NCBI RefSeq assembly: GCF_014205055.1
Contig: NZ_JACHMS010000001.1
Span: 186,001-250,000 of the forward strand
Direction of reading: 5' to 3'
Source: Streptomyces luteogriseus
GTDB taxonomy: Bacteria; Actinomycetota; Actinomycetes; Streptomycetales; Streptomycetaceae
Length of the DNA stretch: 64,000 nucleotides
Shown: one piece after another, positions 14,339 to 22,898 of the stretch
How the letters are laid out: every line of letters starts with the position of its first letter
Position numbering within the stretch: position 1 is the stretch's first letter
The notes under the pieces: generated by a model
Database searches by the model: none
What the model was told of the DNA's origin: nothing
Seen by the model: only the letters and a program-made list of their open reading frames with translations
Position numbers and translations under genes: made by a program

Positions 14339-16468
14339 ATGAAGCGGACCACACGCACCACCGTGCTCACGGTGGGCGCGCTCGTCGCCGCACTGGGCCT
14401 GCCGGCCGGCGCGGCGCACGCCGACACCACGCCCCGTATCGACCTGCGGGTGCTGGTGGTGAGCGACGGCGGCCCGTCGACCGAGGCGATAGCCGCCGAA
14501 CTGGCCGCGGCCGGCACGCCGTACACCCGGATCGACCTCACGCAGTCCGGCCGGACCCTGATCGACGCCGGCTTCCTCGCGGACACCGTGGACGGCAGGC
14601 CGCGCGCCAGGTTCCAGGCCGTGGTGCTGCCCGATGACAACCCGTTCCCGGCCGGCTCGTCCGAGATGGCGGCCCTGGCGGCGTACGAGCAGAAGTACGA
14701 CGTGCCGCAGGTCGACGCCTACACCTACGCGCGTCCCGAAGCCGGACTGCAGTACCCGGTCCACGGGGGCTACTCCGGCAGCATCGACGGCAAGCGGGCG
14801 GAGGTGACCGCCGCCGGCAAGTCGGGCCCGTTCGGCTATCTCGACGGGGCGGTGCCCTTCGAGGACAACGACCCGGCGATCGGCGAGAGTTACGCCTATC
14901 TGTCGAAGCCCGTCGCGGGGGCCGACTTCACGCCGTACGTCGAAGCGGCGATCCCCGGGCAGTCGGCCAAGGGCACGCTGGTGGGCGAGTACCGGCACGA
15001 CGGGCGGCGCGAGCTGGTCGTCACCTTCGTCTACAACCGGTATCAGCAGCAGTTCCGGCTCCTGGCCCGCGGCATCGTGGAGTGGATGACCGGCGGTGTG
15101 CACCTGGGCGCCTCGCGGAACTACTTCGCGGTCCACGTCGACGACGTGTTCGCCGCGGACGACCGCTGGAACAGCCGGCTCAACTGCACGCCCGGCGACG
15201 TCGACTGCACGGACCCCACCGCGACGCCCGACCCGATCCGGATGACGCCCGCCGACGTCGATCACGCCGTCGACTGGCAGGACGACAAGAAGTTCACCCT
15301 CGACTTCGCCTACAACGGCGCCGGCAGCGCCGACCACCGGGAGGACAACAACGGCGCCGACCCGCTCGCCGACCGGCTGATCGCACGGCGGGGTGAGTTC
15401 CGGTGGATCAACCACACCTACTCGCACCCCTTCCTCGGCTGTGTGCAGGACACGACCGTGGTGCCCTGGAAGTGCGCGACCAACGCCGACGGCAGCACCC
15501 GGTGGGTGAGCCGCAACGACATCTCCGACGAGATCGCCACCAACCGGGTCTGGGGCGAGAGCGCCGGACTGCCGCTCGTGAACAGCGAGTTGGTCACCGG
15601 TGAGCACTCGGGCATGAAGGTGCTTCCGCAGCAGCCCCAGGACAACCCGAACCTGGCGCTCGCCCTCGGCGACAACCACATCACCTGGCTCGGCTCCGAC
15701 AACTCCCGGGAGCCCGACCAGCGTCGGGTGGGTCCGTCCACGACCGTGCCCCGCTACCCGATGAACGTCTTCTACAACGCCGGCCGGGCAGCCGAGCAGG
15801 TCGACGAGTACAACTGGATCTACACCAGCCGCGCCCAGGGCGGCAGCGGCATCTGCGAGGACAACCCCGCCACCACCACATGTCTGCCGGCCCCCCTGGA
15901 CACCGCGACCGGCTACGCCGGCCACATCGTGCCGCTGGAGACACAGATCGCCCTCGGCCACGTCCTGGCCAACGACCCCAAGCCGCACTTCATCCACCAG
16001 TCCAACCTGGCCGAGGACCGCATCGCCTACCCCGTGCTCGACGGCGTTCTTGACGGTTACAAGGCGCTGTTCTCCGAGGGCACCCCCGTGGTGAACCTGC
16101 GGATGCGTGACATCGGCGCCGAACTCGAGCGCCGGGCGGAGTGGCGTGCGGCACTCGGGGCCGGTCAGATCACCGCCTACCGCGTCGGCGGGACGGTGAC
16201 CGTGGACGCCCCGGACGGACTGGCGGTCACCGCGACCCTGCCCACCGGCAGCACGCTGGCCGGTGCCGCGTTCGGCGAGGCCTACGCCGGCTCGGTGTCC
16301 GGCTGGACACCCTCCACGGGTGCCCCGCTCGTCCTCACCCTGCCGACGTCCGCCGCGGCACCGCCCGCCGACGCCGCCACCGAGAACGCCCCGGCCACCG
16401 AGCCCGCGCCGGACACCCGTGTCCCCGCGGGCGTCACAGACCCGGTGGGCCGTCCCACAGACGGCTGA
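14339..16468 (+). CDS. Secreted Agd3-like (CE18-type) polysaccharide deacetylase
   Basis: A 709-residue exported protein; the signal peptide (VLTVGALVAALGLPAGAAHA) is cleaved near residue 26. The mid-region holds metal-binding deacetylase motifs in the expected order: YFAVHVDDVFAADDRW (paired Asp near residue 268) and NHTYSHPFLGC (H-x3-H near residue 358). This matches Agd3, the Aspergillus enzyme that partly deacetylates galactosaminogalactan, including large flanking non-catalytic domains. The C-terminal 60 residues are an Ala/Pro/Thr-rich tail. GAGGGGAC precedes the ATG at 14339; an upstream in-frame start at 14234 would bury the signal peptide. It heads an operon with PelF and two polygalactosamine hydrolases, so a role in modifying the secreted polymer is inferred. 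Confidence 0.8.
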   Translation: MKRTTRTTVLTVGALVAALGLPAGAAHADTTPRIDLRVLVVSDGGPSTEAIAAELAAAGTPYTRIDLTQSGRTLIDAGFLADTVDGRPRARFQAVVLPDDNPFPAGSSEMAALAAYEQKYDVPQVDAYTYARPEAGLQYPVHGGYSGSIDGKRAEVTAAGKSGPFGYLDGAVPFEDNDPAIGESYAYLSKPVAGADFTPYVEAAIPGQSAKGTLVGEYRHDGRRELVVTFVYNRYQQQFRLLARGIVEWMTGGVHLGASRNYFAVHVDDVFAADDRWNSRLNCTPGDVDCTDPTATPDPIRMTPADVDHAVDWQDDKKFTLDFAYNGAGSADHREDNNGADPLADRLIARRGEFRWINHTYSHPFLGCVQDTTVVPWKCATNADGSTRWVSRNDISDEIATNRVWGESAGLPLVNSELVTGEHSGMKVLPQQPQDNPNLALALGDNHITWLGSDNSREPDQRRVGPSTTVPRYPMNVFYNAGRAAEQVDEYNWIYTSRAQGGSGICEDNPATTTCLPAPLDTATGYAGHIVPLETQIALGHVLANDPKPHFIHQSNLAEDRIAYPVLDGVLDGYKALFSEGTPVVNLRMRDIGAELERRAEWRAALGAGQITAYRVGGTVTVDAPDGLAVTATLPTGSTLAGAAFGEAYAGSVSGWTPSTGAPLVLTLPTSAAAPPADAATENAPATEPAPDTRVPAGVTDPVGRPTDG

Positions 16469-16562
16469 ACGGCGCATGCGCGCACGACCCGAAGGTCCTG
16501 GCCGCCCCACGGCCGCCGGGACCGTAACGAACGACCCCACACCTCGGCCGTGGAGCACATCG

Positions 16563-18080
16563 ATGCCCGTTCCCCAGGGCGCGCGACGTACCGGAGCGAC
16601 GCGCGTCACCCTGCTCACCGAAGGCACCTACCCGCACAGCCACGGAGGCGTCAGCGTCTGGTGCGATCAACTCGTCCAGGGCATGCCCGACCTGGCCTTC
16701 GACGTCATCGCCGTCACGGGCACCGGACGTGAGCCGGTCGTCTGGGACCTGCCCGCGCACGTCGCCGGCGTGCTGTCCGTCCCCATGTGGGGTGCCCCGC
16801 CCGAGGGCCGCCCGCCCCGGGGCCGGTCCCGCAACCAACTCGCCGCCGCCTACGAGCGGTTCCTGACCGCGCTGCTCGACCCGCGTGCCGAGGACGGTTT
16901 CGCGCCCGCCCTGTACACGCTGGCGCGGGCCGCGTCGGACGGGACGCTGAGCCCCTTTCTGCGCGCGGACCGGGCGATCGCGATCCTCACCGCGCTGTGG
17001 AACCGCCCCGGTCTCGCCGTGCGCGAGGCGGGGCCGACCCTGCACGACGCGCTCACCGCGACCGCCCTGCTGGAGCACGCCCTGCGTCCACTGGCCGCCC
17101 CGGCCCCCGAGAGCGGGGTCGCCCACGCGGTGAGCGGCGGCGTCGCCGTCCTGCCGGGCCTGGCCGCCCTCGAACAGCACGGCGTTCCCCTGCTGTTGAC
17201 CGAGCACGGGGTCTATCTGCGCGAGCGCTACCTCGGCTACCGCACCGCGCCCTACCGCTGGCCGGTGAAGGCCGTGATCCTCGGGTTCTTCCGGCTGCTC
17301 GCGCAGGAGAGCTACCGCCGGGCCGCCCTGATCACACCGGGCAACCGCTACAACCGGCTGTGGGAGGAGGAAGGCGGCGCGAACCCGGAGTCGATCCGCA
17401 CGGTCTACAACGGCGTGGACCCCGCCGCCTTCCCGGCGGCCGGGCCCGAACCGGACTCCCCCACCCTCAGCTGGGCCGGGCGCGTCGACCCCATCAAGGA
17501 CCTGGAGACCCTCATCCGGGCCTTCGCGCTCGTCCGCGACCGGCTCCCGCACGCGCGGCTGCGGCTGTTCGGCGGCACGCCGCGGGGCGGAGAGGCCTAC
17601 CGGGAGCGCTGCGAGGCCCTGGCCGCCGAGCTCGGGCACGCCGACGCCGTCACCTTCGAAGGGCGGGTGGACGACATCAAGGACGCCTACGCCGCCGGGA
17701 ACGTCGTGATGCTCTCCAGCATCAGCGAGGGTTTCCCCTTCACCCTGATCGAGGCCATGTCCTGCGGGCGGGCCACCGTCTCCACGGACGTGGGCGGTGT
17801 CCGCGAGGCCGTCGGTGACACCGGGCTGGTGGTGCCTCCGCGCGATCCGTCGGCGATGGCCGCGGCGGCGCTGGAGCTGCTGGGGGATCCGGGGCGGCGC
17901 AGGGCGATGGGTGAGGCGGCCCGGTTGCGGGTCATCGAGCAGTTCACCCTGCGGCAGACCATTGACACGTTTCGGTCCGTCTATCTGGACCTGGCCCATC
18001 CGAAGCAGGAGTTGACGGCCACGCCGACGTTCGGGTTGTCCGCGCCGGTCGTCCACGGCACCGGAAGCCTCGCCCTGTGA
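16563..18080 (+). CDS. pelF: PelF-like GT4 glycosyltransferase
   Basis: A 505-residue cytosolic family-4 glycosyltransferase. The N-terminus VTLLTEGTYPHSHGGVSVWC is the hallmark of PelF, the polymerising transferase for the Pel polysaccharide (partly deacetylated GalNAc-rich). The C-terminal Rossmann half has NGVDPAAF, WAGRVDPIKDLETLIRAF and the E-x7-E region SEGFPFTLIEAMSCGRATV. Length equals Pseudomonas PelF (about 507). The start is supported by GGAG 8 nt upstream. It overlaps the next gene by 4 nt. Neither PelD (c-di-GMP receptor) nor the outer-membrane parts PelB/PelC are present, as expected for a Gram-positive. The symbol is by resemblance. Confidence 0.85.
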   Translation: MPVPQGARRTGATRVTLLTEGTYPHSHGGVSVWCDQLVQGMPDLAFDVIAVTGTGREPVVWDLPAHVAGVLSVPMWGAPPEGRPPRGRSRNQLAAAYERFLTALLDPRAEDGFAPALYTLARAASDGTLSPFLRADRAIAILTALWNRPGLAVREAGPTLHDALTATALLEHALRPLAAPAPESGVAHAVSGGVAVLPGLAALEQHGVPLLLTEHGVYLRERYLGYRTAPYRWPVKAVILGFFRLLAQESYRRAALITPGNRYNRLWEEEGGANPESIRTVYNGVDPAAFPAAGPEPDSPTLSWAGRVDPIKDLETLIRAFALVRDRLPHARLRLFGGTPRGGEAYRERCEALAAELGHADAVTFEGRVDDIKDAYAAGNVVMLSSISEGFPFTLIEAMSCGRATVSTDVGGVREAVGDTGLVVPPRDPSAMAAAALELLGDPGRRRAMGEAARLRVIEQFTLRQTIDTFRSVYLDLAHPKQELTATPTFGLSAPVVHGTGSLAL

Positions 18081-19495
18081 GCGGGCCGATATCCCTCGAA
18101 CCCGGGGGCGCGGAGCAGGACACGCTGGCCCTCCGGCTGGCCGGCACCCGTCCGCCGCGCCGCCGGCCGCGCTGGGCCCTGGACGACACCACGCTCGCCA
18201 TCCGGCTGCCCCGGCAGGGCCCCGACGAGGAGGCGGTCAGTGAGCTCGCCGCCGAACTCGCCGACCGCATAGGCCCCGCCGTCCACCCCTACGAGGTGGC
18301 GGCGCTGCTGGAGGCGGAGGGACTGTCCGCTTCCCTGATCAACGAACGGTACGGCCACCCGAACCTGTTCTCCCTGGCCTCCGCCCTCTACGAGCGGGTG
18401 CCGCGCACCTTTCCCGAGCCCGCCCCGGCGGCCGACCCCTGGCATCCCGACACCCTGCGCTGCCTGCTGCGGGGCGTGCTGTTCGCCCTGCCCGGGCTCG
18501 CCTACCTGCTGACCGCTCCCCTGTGGGACGCCGGCGGGTACGCCCCCGCCCTCATCGTGGCCGGGCTCGTCTCCTGGGCGTGGGGGCAGGCGCTCGGCCA
18601 TCGTGCGCACCTGCGGATGGCGACCGGACGCCGGGAGGCGGCCCGTACCCTCCTGGCCGGTGCCCCGGTGGGGGCGGTGGTGGCCACGTCGGTCGCCGCA
18701 CTGCCCGCCGACGGCGGACCGGTGGCCCTGGTGGCGGCCGCACAGTCCGCGTACCTGGCGGCCGCCGGTGTCCTGCTGGTGCTGGGCCGGGAGCGGCTGC
18801 TGCTGGCGGCGCTCAGCCCGCTGCTCGCGGGTGCCGCCGTCCTGCCGTGGTGGGAGCCCGGTCCCACGCTCCGGGCCGGGCTGCCCCTGCTGGCGCTGCT
18901 CGCCACGCTCGCCGTCACCGGCTGGGTGCTGAGGGGCGCCCTCGCCGTCCCGGCCGTCACCGGCGCGACCCGGCCGCGGCTGTTGTGGTCGCTGCCGTAC
19001 GGCCTGTTCGGGCTGGCCGCCGGGGTGCTGGTGCTGTTGGAGGGGCGGGAGGAGCCGTACGCGGTGATCGTGCTGACGCTGAGCATGGGACCGGCGGAAT
19101 GGCTGCTGTACCGCTACCGGGGGCTGTCGGTCGCCGCGCTGCGGGCCACCGCCACACCGGCCGGGTTCCTGCTGCGCTCGGCCGGCATTCTCGGCCTCTG
19201 TCTGCTCGCCTACCTCGCGCCGCTGCTGCCCGCGGCCCTGCTCACCGGCGCCGACCCGGCCGCCCTGCTGCTGCTCGCCGCCGTGCTGTGGACCGCGCTG
19301 CTGCTCCAGGCGTTCGGGGCGGCCTGGTCGTCGGCCGGGATCTGCCTGGCGGCGGCCGGCGGTGCCGGAGCGGTCGTCCTGTTCCAGCTTCCACCGGGCG
19401 ACGCCCTGGCCCTGCCACTCGCCTGCGGCGCGGCCGCCCTGTGTCTGTCGGTGTGCGCACTGTGGCTGCTCGGCCGGCCCGCCCCGCACGCCTGA
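18077..19495 (+). CDS. Polytopic membrane protein of the exopolysaccharide cluster
   Basis: A 472-residue protein with a soluble N-terminal 130 residues (containing VHPYEVAALLEAEGLSASLI) followed by about ten to twelve hydrophobic segments (GVLFALPGLAYLLTAPL, ALLPLLALLATLAVTGWV-like, GLCLLAYLAPLLPAALL and others). I do not recognise a named family. Translational coupling to pelF (GTGA overlap) and its being the only polytopic protein in the operon make it the best candidate for the transporter or scaffold that PelG/PelE provide in Gram-negatives; this is inference from position. Confidence 0.6.
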   Translation: MSGPISLEPGGAEQDTLALRLAGTRPPRRRPRWALDDTTLAIRLPRQGPDEEAVSELAAELADRIGPAVHPYEVAALLEAEGLSASLINERYGHPNLFSLASALYERVPRTFPEPAPAADPWHPDTLRCLLRGVLFALPGLAYLLTAPLWDAGGYAPALIVAGLVSWAWGQALGHRAHLRMATGRREAARTLLAGAPVGAVVATSVAALPADGGPVALVAAAQSAYLAAAGVLLVLGRERLLLAALSPLLAGAAVLPWWEPGPTLRAGLPLLALLATLAVTGWVLRGALAVPAVTGATRPRLLWSLPYGLFGLAAGVLVLLEGREEPYAVIVLTLSMGPAEWLLYRYRGLSVAALRATATPAGFLLRSAGILGLCLLAYLAPLLPAALLTGADPAALLLLAAVLWTALLLQAFGAAWSSAGICLAAAGGAGAVVLFQLPPGDALALPLACGAAALCLSVCALWLLGRPAPHA

Positions 19496-19546
19496 GCCGC
19501 ATGTCGCACTCCGCTCGCTTCCCACCCGACCGAAGGGACACCGCAG

Positions 19547-20548
19547 TTGACCTCCGCACCGCTCGCCGCCGTCACCGGAGCCGAGGGCTTCATCGGCTCG
19601 CACCTCACCGAGGCGCTGGTCGCCTCGGGCCACCGCGTCAGGGCCATGGCCCAGTACAACTCCTTCTCCTCCTACGGCTGGCTGGAGACCCTGCACCCCG
19701 ACGTCCTGGACCAGGTGGAGATCGTTCTCGGCGACGTCCGTGACCCCGGCTCCGTCCGCGGCCTCCTCGAAGGCGCCGACACCGCCTATCACCTGGCCGC
19801 CCTGATCGCGATCCCGTACTCCTACCAGGCCCCGCACAGCTACGTGGACACCAACGTCACCGGCACCCTCAACGTGCTGGAGGCCGTGCGCGCCCTCGGC
19901 ACGCCCCGGCTGGTGCACACCTCCACCAGCGAGACATACGGCACCGCCCAGACCGTGCCCATCACCGAGGACCACCCCATCAACACCCAGTCCCCGTACG
20001 CCGCTTCGAAGGCGGGCGGGGACCGGCTGGCCGACAGCTACCACGCCAGTTTCGACACGCCCGTGGTCACCCTGCGGCCCTTCAACACCTTCGGGCCGCG
20101 CCAGTCGATGCGCGCGGTCATCCCCACCGTCATCGGGCAGGTCGCGGCGGGAGAGCGCACCATCACCCTCGGCGACCTGCGTCCCACCCGGGACTTCACC
20201 TTCGTCAAGGACACCGCGCAGGCCTTCCTCGCCGTCGGCACCGCGCCCGCCGGGCAGGTCGTGGGCCGTACCTTCAACGCCGGGACCGGCGGGGAGATCT
20301 CGGTCGGCGACCTGGTCGCGCTGATCGGCAAGGTGATGGACACCGCGCTCGACGTCCGCGAGGACACCACCCGCATCCGTCCCGCCAACTCGGAGGTGAT
20401 GCGGCTGGTCGCGGACGCGAGCCGGCTCACCGCCGCCACCGGCTGGCAGCCCGCGCACACCTTGGAGGTAGGCCTGGCGGCCACCGTGGACTTCTTCCGC
20501 GACCCGGCCAACCTCGCCCGCTACAAGACCGGCATCTACAACATCTGA
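19547..20548 (+). CDS. Extended SDR nucleotide-sugar epimerase/dehydratase
   Basis: A 333-residue NAD(P)-dependent short-chain dehydrogenase of the extended class: Rossmann motif TGAEGFIGSHL at the N-terminus, HTSTSETYG with the catalytic Ser/Thr, and SPYAASKAGGD supplying the Y-x3-K pair. The substrate is probably a UDP- or GDP-sugar, such as UDP-GlcNAc to UDP-GalNAc, the step Uge3 does for fungal GAG, but the sequence does not prove it. The start is an unusual TTG supported by AAGGGA upstream; no better start lies near the Rossmann motif. Confidence 0.8.
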   Translation: MTSAPLAAVTGAEGFIGSHLTEALVASGHRVRAMAQYNSFSSYGWLETLHPDVLDQVEIVLGDVRDPGSVRGLLEGADTAYHLAALIAIPYSYQAPHSYVDTNVTGTLNVLEAVRALGTPRLVHTSTSETYGTAQTVPITEDHPINTQSPYAASKAGGDRLADSYHASFDTPVVTLRPFNTFGPRQSMRAVIPTVIGQVAAGERTITLGDLRPTRDFTFVKDTAQAFLAVGTAPAGQVVGRTFNAGTGGEISVGDLVALIGKVMDTALDVREDTTRIRPANSEVMRLVADASRLTAATGWQPAHTLEVGLAATVDFFRDPANLARYKTGIYNI

Positions 20549-20615
20549 CACCGCCCAGCGGATCTCGTCCGTCTCGTCCGCGCACGTCCACGAAGCGTTC
20601 ACGAAGGAGGAGCCC

Positions 20616-21329
20616 ATGCACGCAGTGATCCTGGCGGGAGGCAAGGGCGTCCGGCTGCGGCCGTACACCACCGCGCTGCCCAAGCCGCTCGTGCCCATCG
20701 GTGACCAGCACGCCATCCTGGAGATCGTGCTGCGCCAGCTGTCCACGGCCGGTTTCACCAGCTGCACCATCGCCATCGGCCACCTCGGCGAGATCATCCG
20801 CGCCTACGTGGGCGACGGCTCCCAGTGGGGCCTGGCCGTCGACTACGCCACCGAGGAGAGCCCGCTGGGCACCATGGGCCCGCTGCTCAACCTGCGCGAC
20901 CGCCTGCCCGAGACGTTCCTGGTGATGAACGGCGACGTCCTCACCGACCTCGACTACGCCGACGTCCTGCGCCGGCACCGCGCGTCCGGGGCCCCGCTGA
21001 CCATCGCGACGTACGCCCGCAAGGTGCACATCGACTTCGGGGTGCTGACCACCCACTCCAGCAAGGTCGTCGCGTTCACCGAGAAGCCGAGCATGGACTA
21101 CCGCGTCTCCATGGGCGTCTACGGCCTGTCCCGCACCACCCTCGACGGCTACACGCCCGGACTCCCGCTCGGTTTCGACGAGTTGGTGCTCGACCTGCTC
21201 AAGACCGACAACAAGCCGCACGCCTACGATTTCGACGGGTACTGGCTGGACATCGGCCGCCCGGACGACTACGACCGGGCCAACGCCGAGTTCACCACCC
21301 GCAAGTCGCTTCTGCTCAAGGGAGCCTGA
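20616..21329 (+). CDS. Sugar-1-phosphate nucleotidyltransferase
   Basis: A 237-residue single-domain nucleotidyltransferase. The signature AVILAGGKGVRLRPYTTALP and KPLVPI bind the nucleotide and sugar phosphate; MNGDVLTDLDY carries a metal-binding Asp, and FTEKPSMDY and DFDGYWLDIGRPDDY are standard family boxes. It makes an NDP-sugar from a sugar-1-phosphate, presumably the precursor for the cluster's polymer. GAAGGAGGAG precedes the ATG. It lacks the C-terminal beta-helix of GlmU, so it is not a bifunctional acetyltransferase. Confidence 0.85.
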   Translation: MHAVILAGGKGVRLRPYTTALPKPLVPIGDQHAILEIVLRQLSTAGFTSCTIAIGHLGEIIRAYVGDGSQWGLAVDYATEESPLGTMGPLLNLRDRLPETFLVMNGDVLTDLDYADVLRRHRASGAPLTIATYARKVHIDFGVLTTHSSKVVAFTEKPSMDYRVSMGVYGLSRTTLDGYTPGLPLGFDELVLDLLKTDNKPHAYDFDGYWLDIGRPDDYDRANAEFTTRKSLLLKGA

Positions 21330-21336
21330 GCACGTC

Positions 21337-22239
21337 ATGCGCATTCTCGTCCTGGGCTCCACCGGCTATCTGGGCGCTCACGTCGCGGAGCGGCTGCGCG
21401 CTCTGCCGGGCGCGCAGGTCCTCGTCGGCGGCCGGTCGCCGGCCGCCGATGTCGACGCCGATCTCGCCCACGTCCGCCCGGAGCAACTGGCGAAGGCCTT
21501 CGCCTCCGCCGCGCCCGATACGGTCGTCAACTGCGCGGGCGCGACCGGCGGTGACGCCGTCACCCTCGCCGAGGTCAACGCCCGCGGTCCCGCGGTGCTG
21601 TGCGCCGCGCTGCGCGAGGCGGCCCCCGCGGCCCGTCTGGTGCACCTGGGCTCGGCCGCCGAGTACGGCCCGGGCACGCCGGACACCCCGGTGACGGAAT
21701 CGGCGGCCACCCACCCGGTCGGCCCCTACGGTGCGACCAAGCTCGCGGGCACGGTCGCGGTGACCTCCTCCGGCCTGGACGCGGTGGTGCTGCGGGTGGG
21801 CAATCCGGTGGGGCCCGGAGCGCCGCCCACCGGGCTGCCCGGCCGGATCGCCGCGCTGCTGCGCGAGGCCGGCCGCGACCCGGAGGCGGTGCTGCGGCTC
21901 GGCGACCTGTCCGCCCACCGCGACTTCGTCGACGTACGCGACGTGGCGCGGGCGGTGGTCCTCGCGGCCACGGCTCCGGGCCCGCTGCCGCCCGTCCTCA
22001 ACCTCGGCGGGGGCCGGGCCGTCCCGGTGCGCGACCTGGTGCGGAATCTGGCCGGCCTGGCCGGCTTCCGCGGCCGGATCGAGGAGGGCGCGGCGAGCCC
22101 GGCCGGTTCGGCCCGCTCCGCGCAGGTGTCGTGGCAGTGTTCGGACATCTCCGCCGCCGAGGAGGCCCTGGGCTGGCGTCCGGCGCACTCCCTGGACGAC
22201 GCGTTGGCCGCCCTGTGGGAAGGCGGCCGCACACCGTGA
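21337..22239 (+). CDS. Second NAD-dependent epimerase/dehydratase
   Basis: A 300-residue SDR with N-terminal LVLGSTGYLGAHVAERL, the Ser-containing strand LVHLGSAAEYGPG, and VGPYGATKLAGT with the Y-x3-K pair. It is shorter and more divergent than the epimerase at 19547, so the two probably act on different intermediates or sugar positions. It starts 7 nt after the nucleotidyltransferase and overlaps the next gene by 4 nt (GTGA), so the genes are translationally coupled. Product unknown. Confidence 0.8.
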   Translation: MRILVLGSTGYLGAHVAERLRALPGAQVLVGGRSPAADVDADLAHVRPEQLAKAFASAAPDTVVNCAGATGGDAVTLAEVNARGPAVLCAALREAAPAARLVHLGSAAEYGPGTPDTPVTESAATHPVGPYGATKLAGTVAVTSSGLDAVVLRVGNPVGPGAPPTGLPGRIAALLREAGRDPEAVLRLGDLSAHRDFVDVRDVARAVVLAATAPGPLPPVLNLGGGRAVPVRDLVRNLAGLAGFRGRIEEGAASPAGSARSAQVSWQCSDISAAEEALGWRPAHSLDDALAALWEGGRTP

Positions 22240-22898
22240 GCCTGCTGATCCCGCTGTACGTCCATCCGGCCGAGGACCCGGGTGCCTGGCACCGGCTGAT
22301 CACCTCGGCGACCCGCACCTACGGCGTCGTTCTCAACCCGGCGAGCGGTCCGGGCGAGGCCCCTGACCCGGCTTTCACCGCGGCGGCCGGTGCGCTGCGG
22401 GCCGCGGGGGCGCGCCTGCTGGGCTATGTCGACACCGACTACGGGGTGCGTGACCCCGCGGAGATCACCGAGGACGTGCGGCGCCACCGCGAGTGGTACG
22501 CGGCGGACGGCTGCTTCCTGGACCGGGTGACGGCGACGGCGGACGGGCTGCCGGCCTGCCGCCGGCTGGTGCGGGCGCTGCGCCGGCTGGGTGTGGGGAC
22601 GGTCGTCCTCAACCCCGGCGTCCATCCGGCCCCGGGATACGCCCGCCTCGCCGACCTGACCGTCACCTTCGAGGGGCACTGGTCGACGTACGTCTCCGCC
22701 TTCAGCCGGCCGACGTGGACCGCGCGACACCCATCCGAGCGGCTGTGCCATCTCGTGTACGGCGTGCCCGAGGCACTCGTTCCGCTGGCCGTTCGCACGG
22801 CGCACGAGCGCGGAGCGGCGGTCTGCGGCCCGGTGACGGGTGAACCACCCAACCCGTGGGCTCAGTTGACGCCGGCCCTCACCGGGGCCGGGCGATGA
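22236..22898 (+). CDS. Spherulin-4-like protein (GH135-type, Sph3-related)
   Basis: A 220-residue single (beta/alpha)-barrel-like protein starting LLIPLYVHPAEDPGAWHRLI, with YGVVLNPASGPG, LLGYVDTDYGVRDPAEI, YAADGCFLDRV and VTFEGHWSTYV. These are recognisable features of spherulation-specific family 4 proteins; fungal Sph3 of this family cleaves GAG during its synthesis. The conserved Asp/Glu in GYVDTDYG and FLDRV are likely catalytic or substrate-binding. No signal peptide is visible, so the protein may stay in the cytosol, unlike fungal Sph3. GTG start overlapping the preceding stop. Confidence 0.78.
   Translation: MSLLIPLYVHPAEDPGAWHRLITSATRTYGVVLNPASGPGEAPDPAFTAAAGALRAAGARLLGYVDTDYGVRDPAEITEDVRRHREWYAADGCFLDRVTATADGLPACRRLVRALRRLGVGTVVLNPGVHPAPGYARLADLTVTFEGHWSTYVSAFSRPTWTARHPSERLCHLVYGVPEALVPLAVRTAHERGAAVCGPVTGEPPNPWAQLTPALTGAGR

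Noticed and set aside
17981..20797. 938-codon minus-strand open frame across the exopolysaccharide genes
   Set aside because: Antisense artefact with low-complexity Gln/Gly/Arg content; the plus strand encodes four well-supported proteins there.
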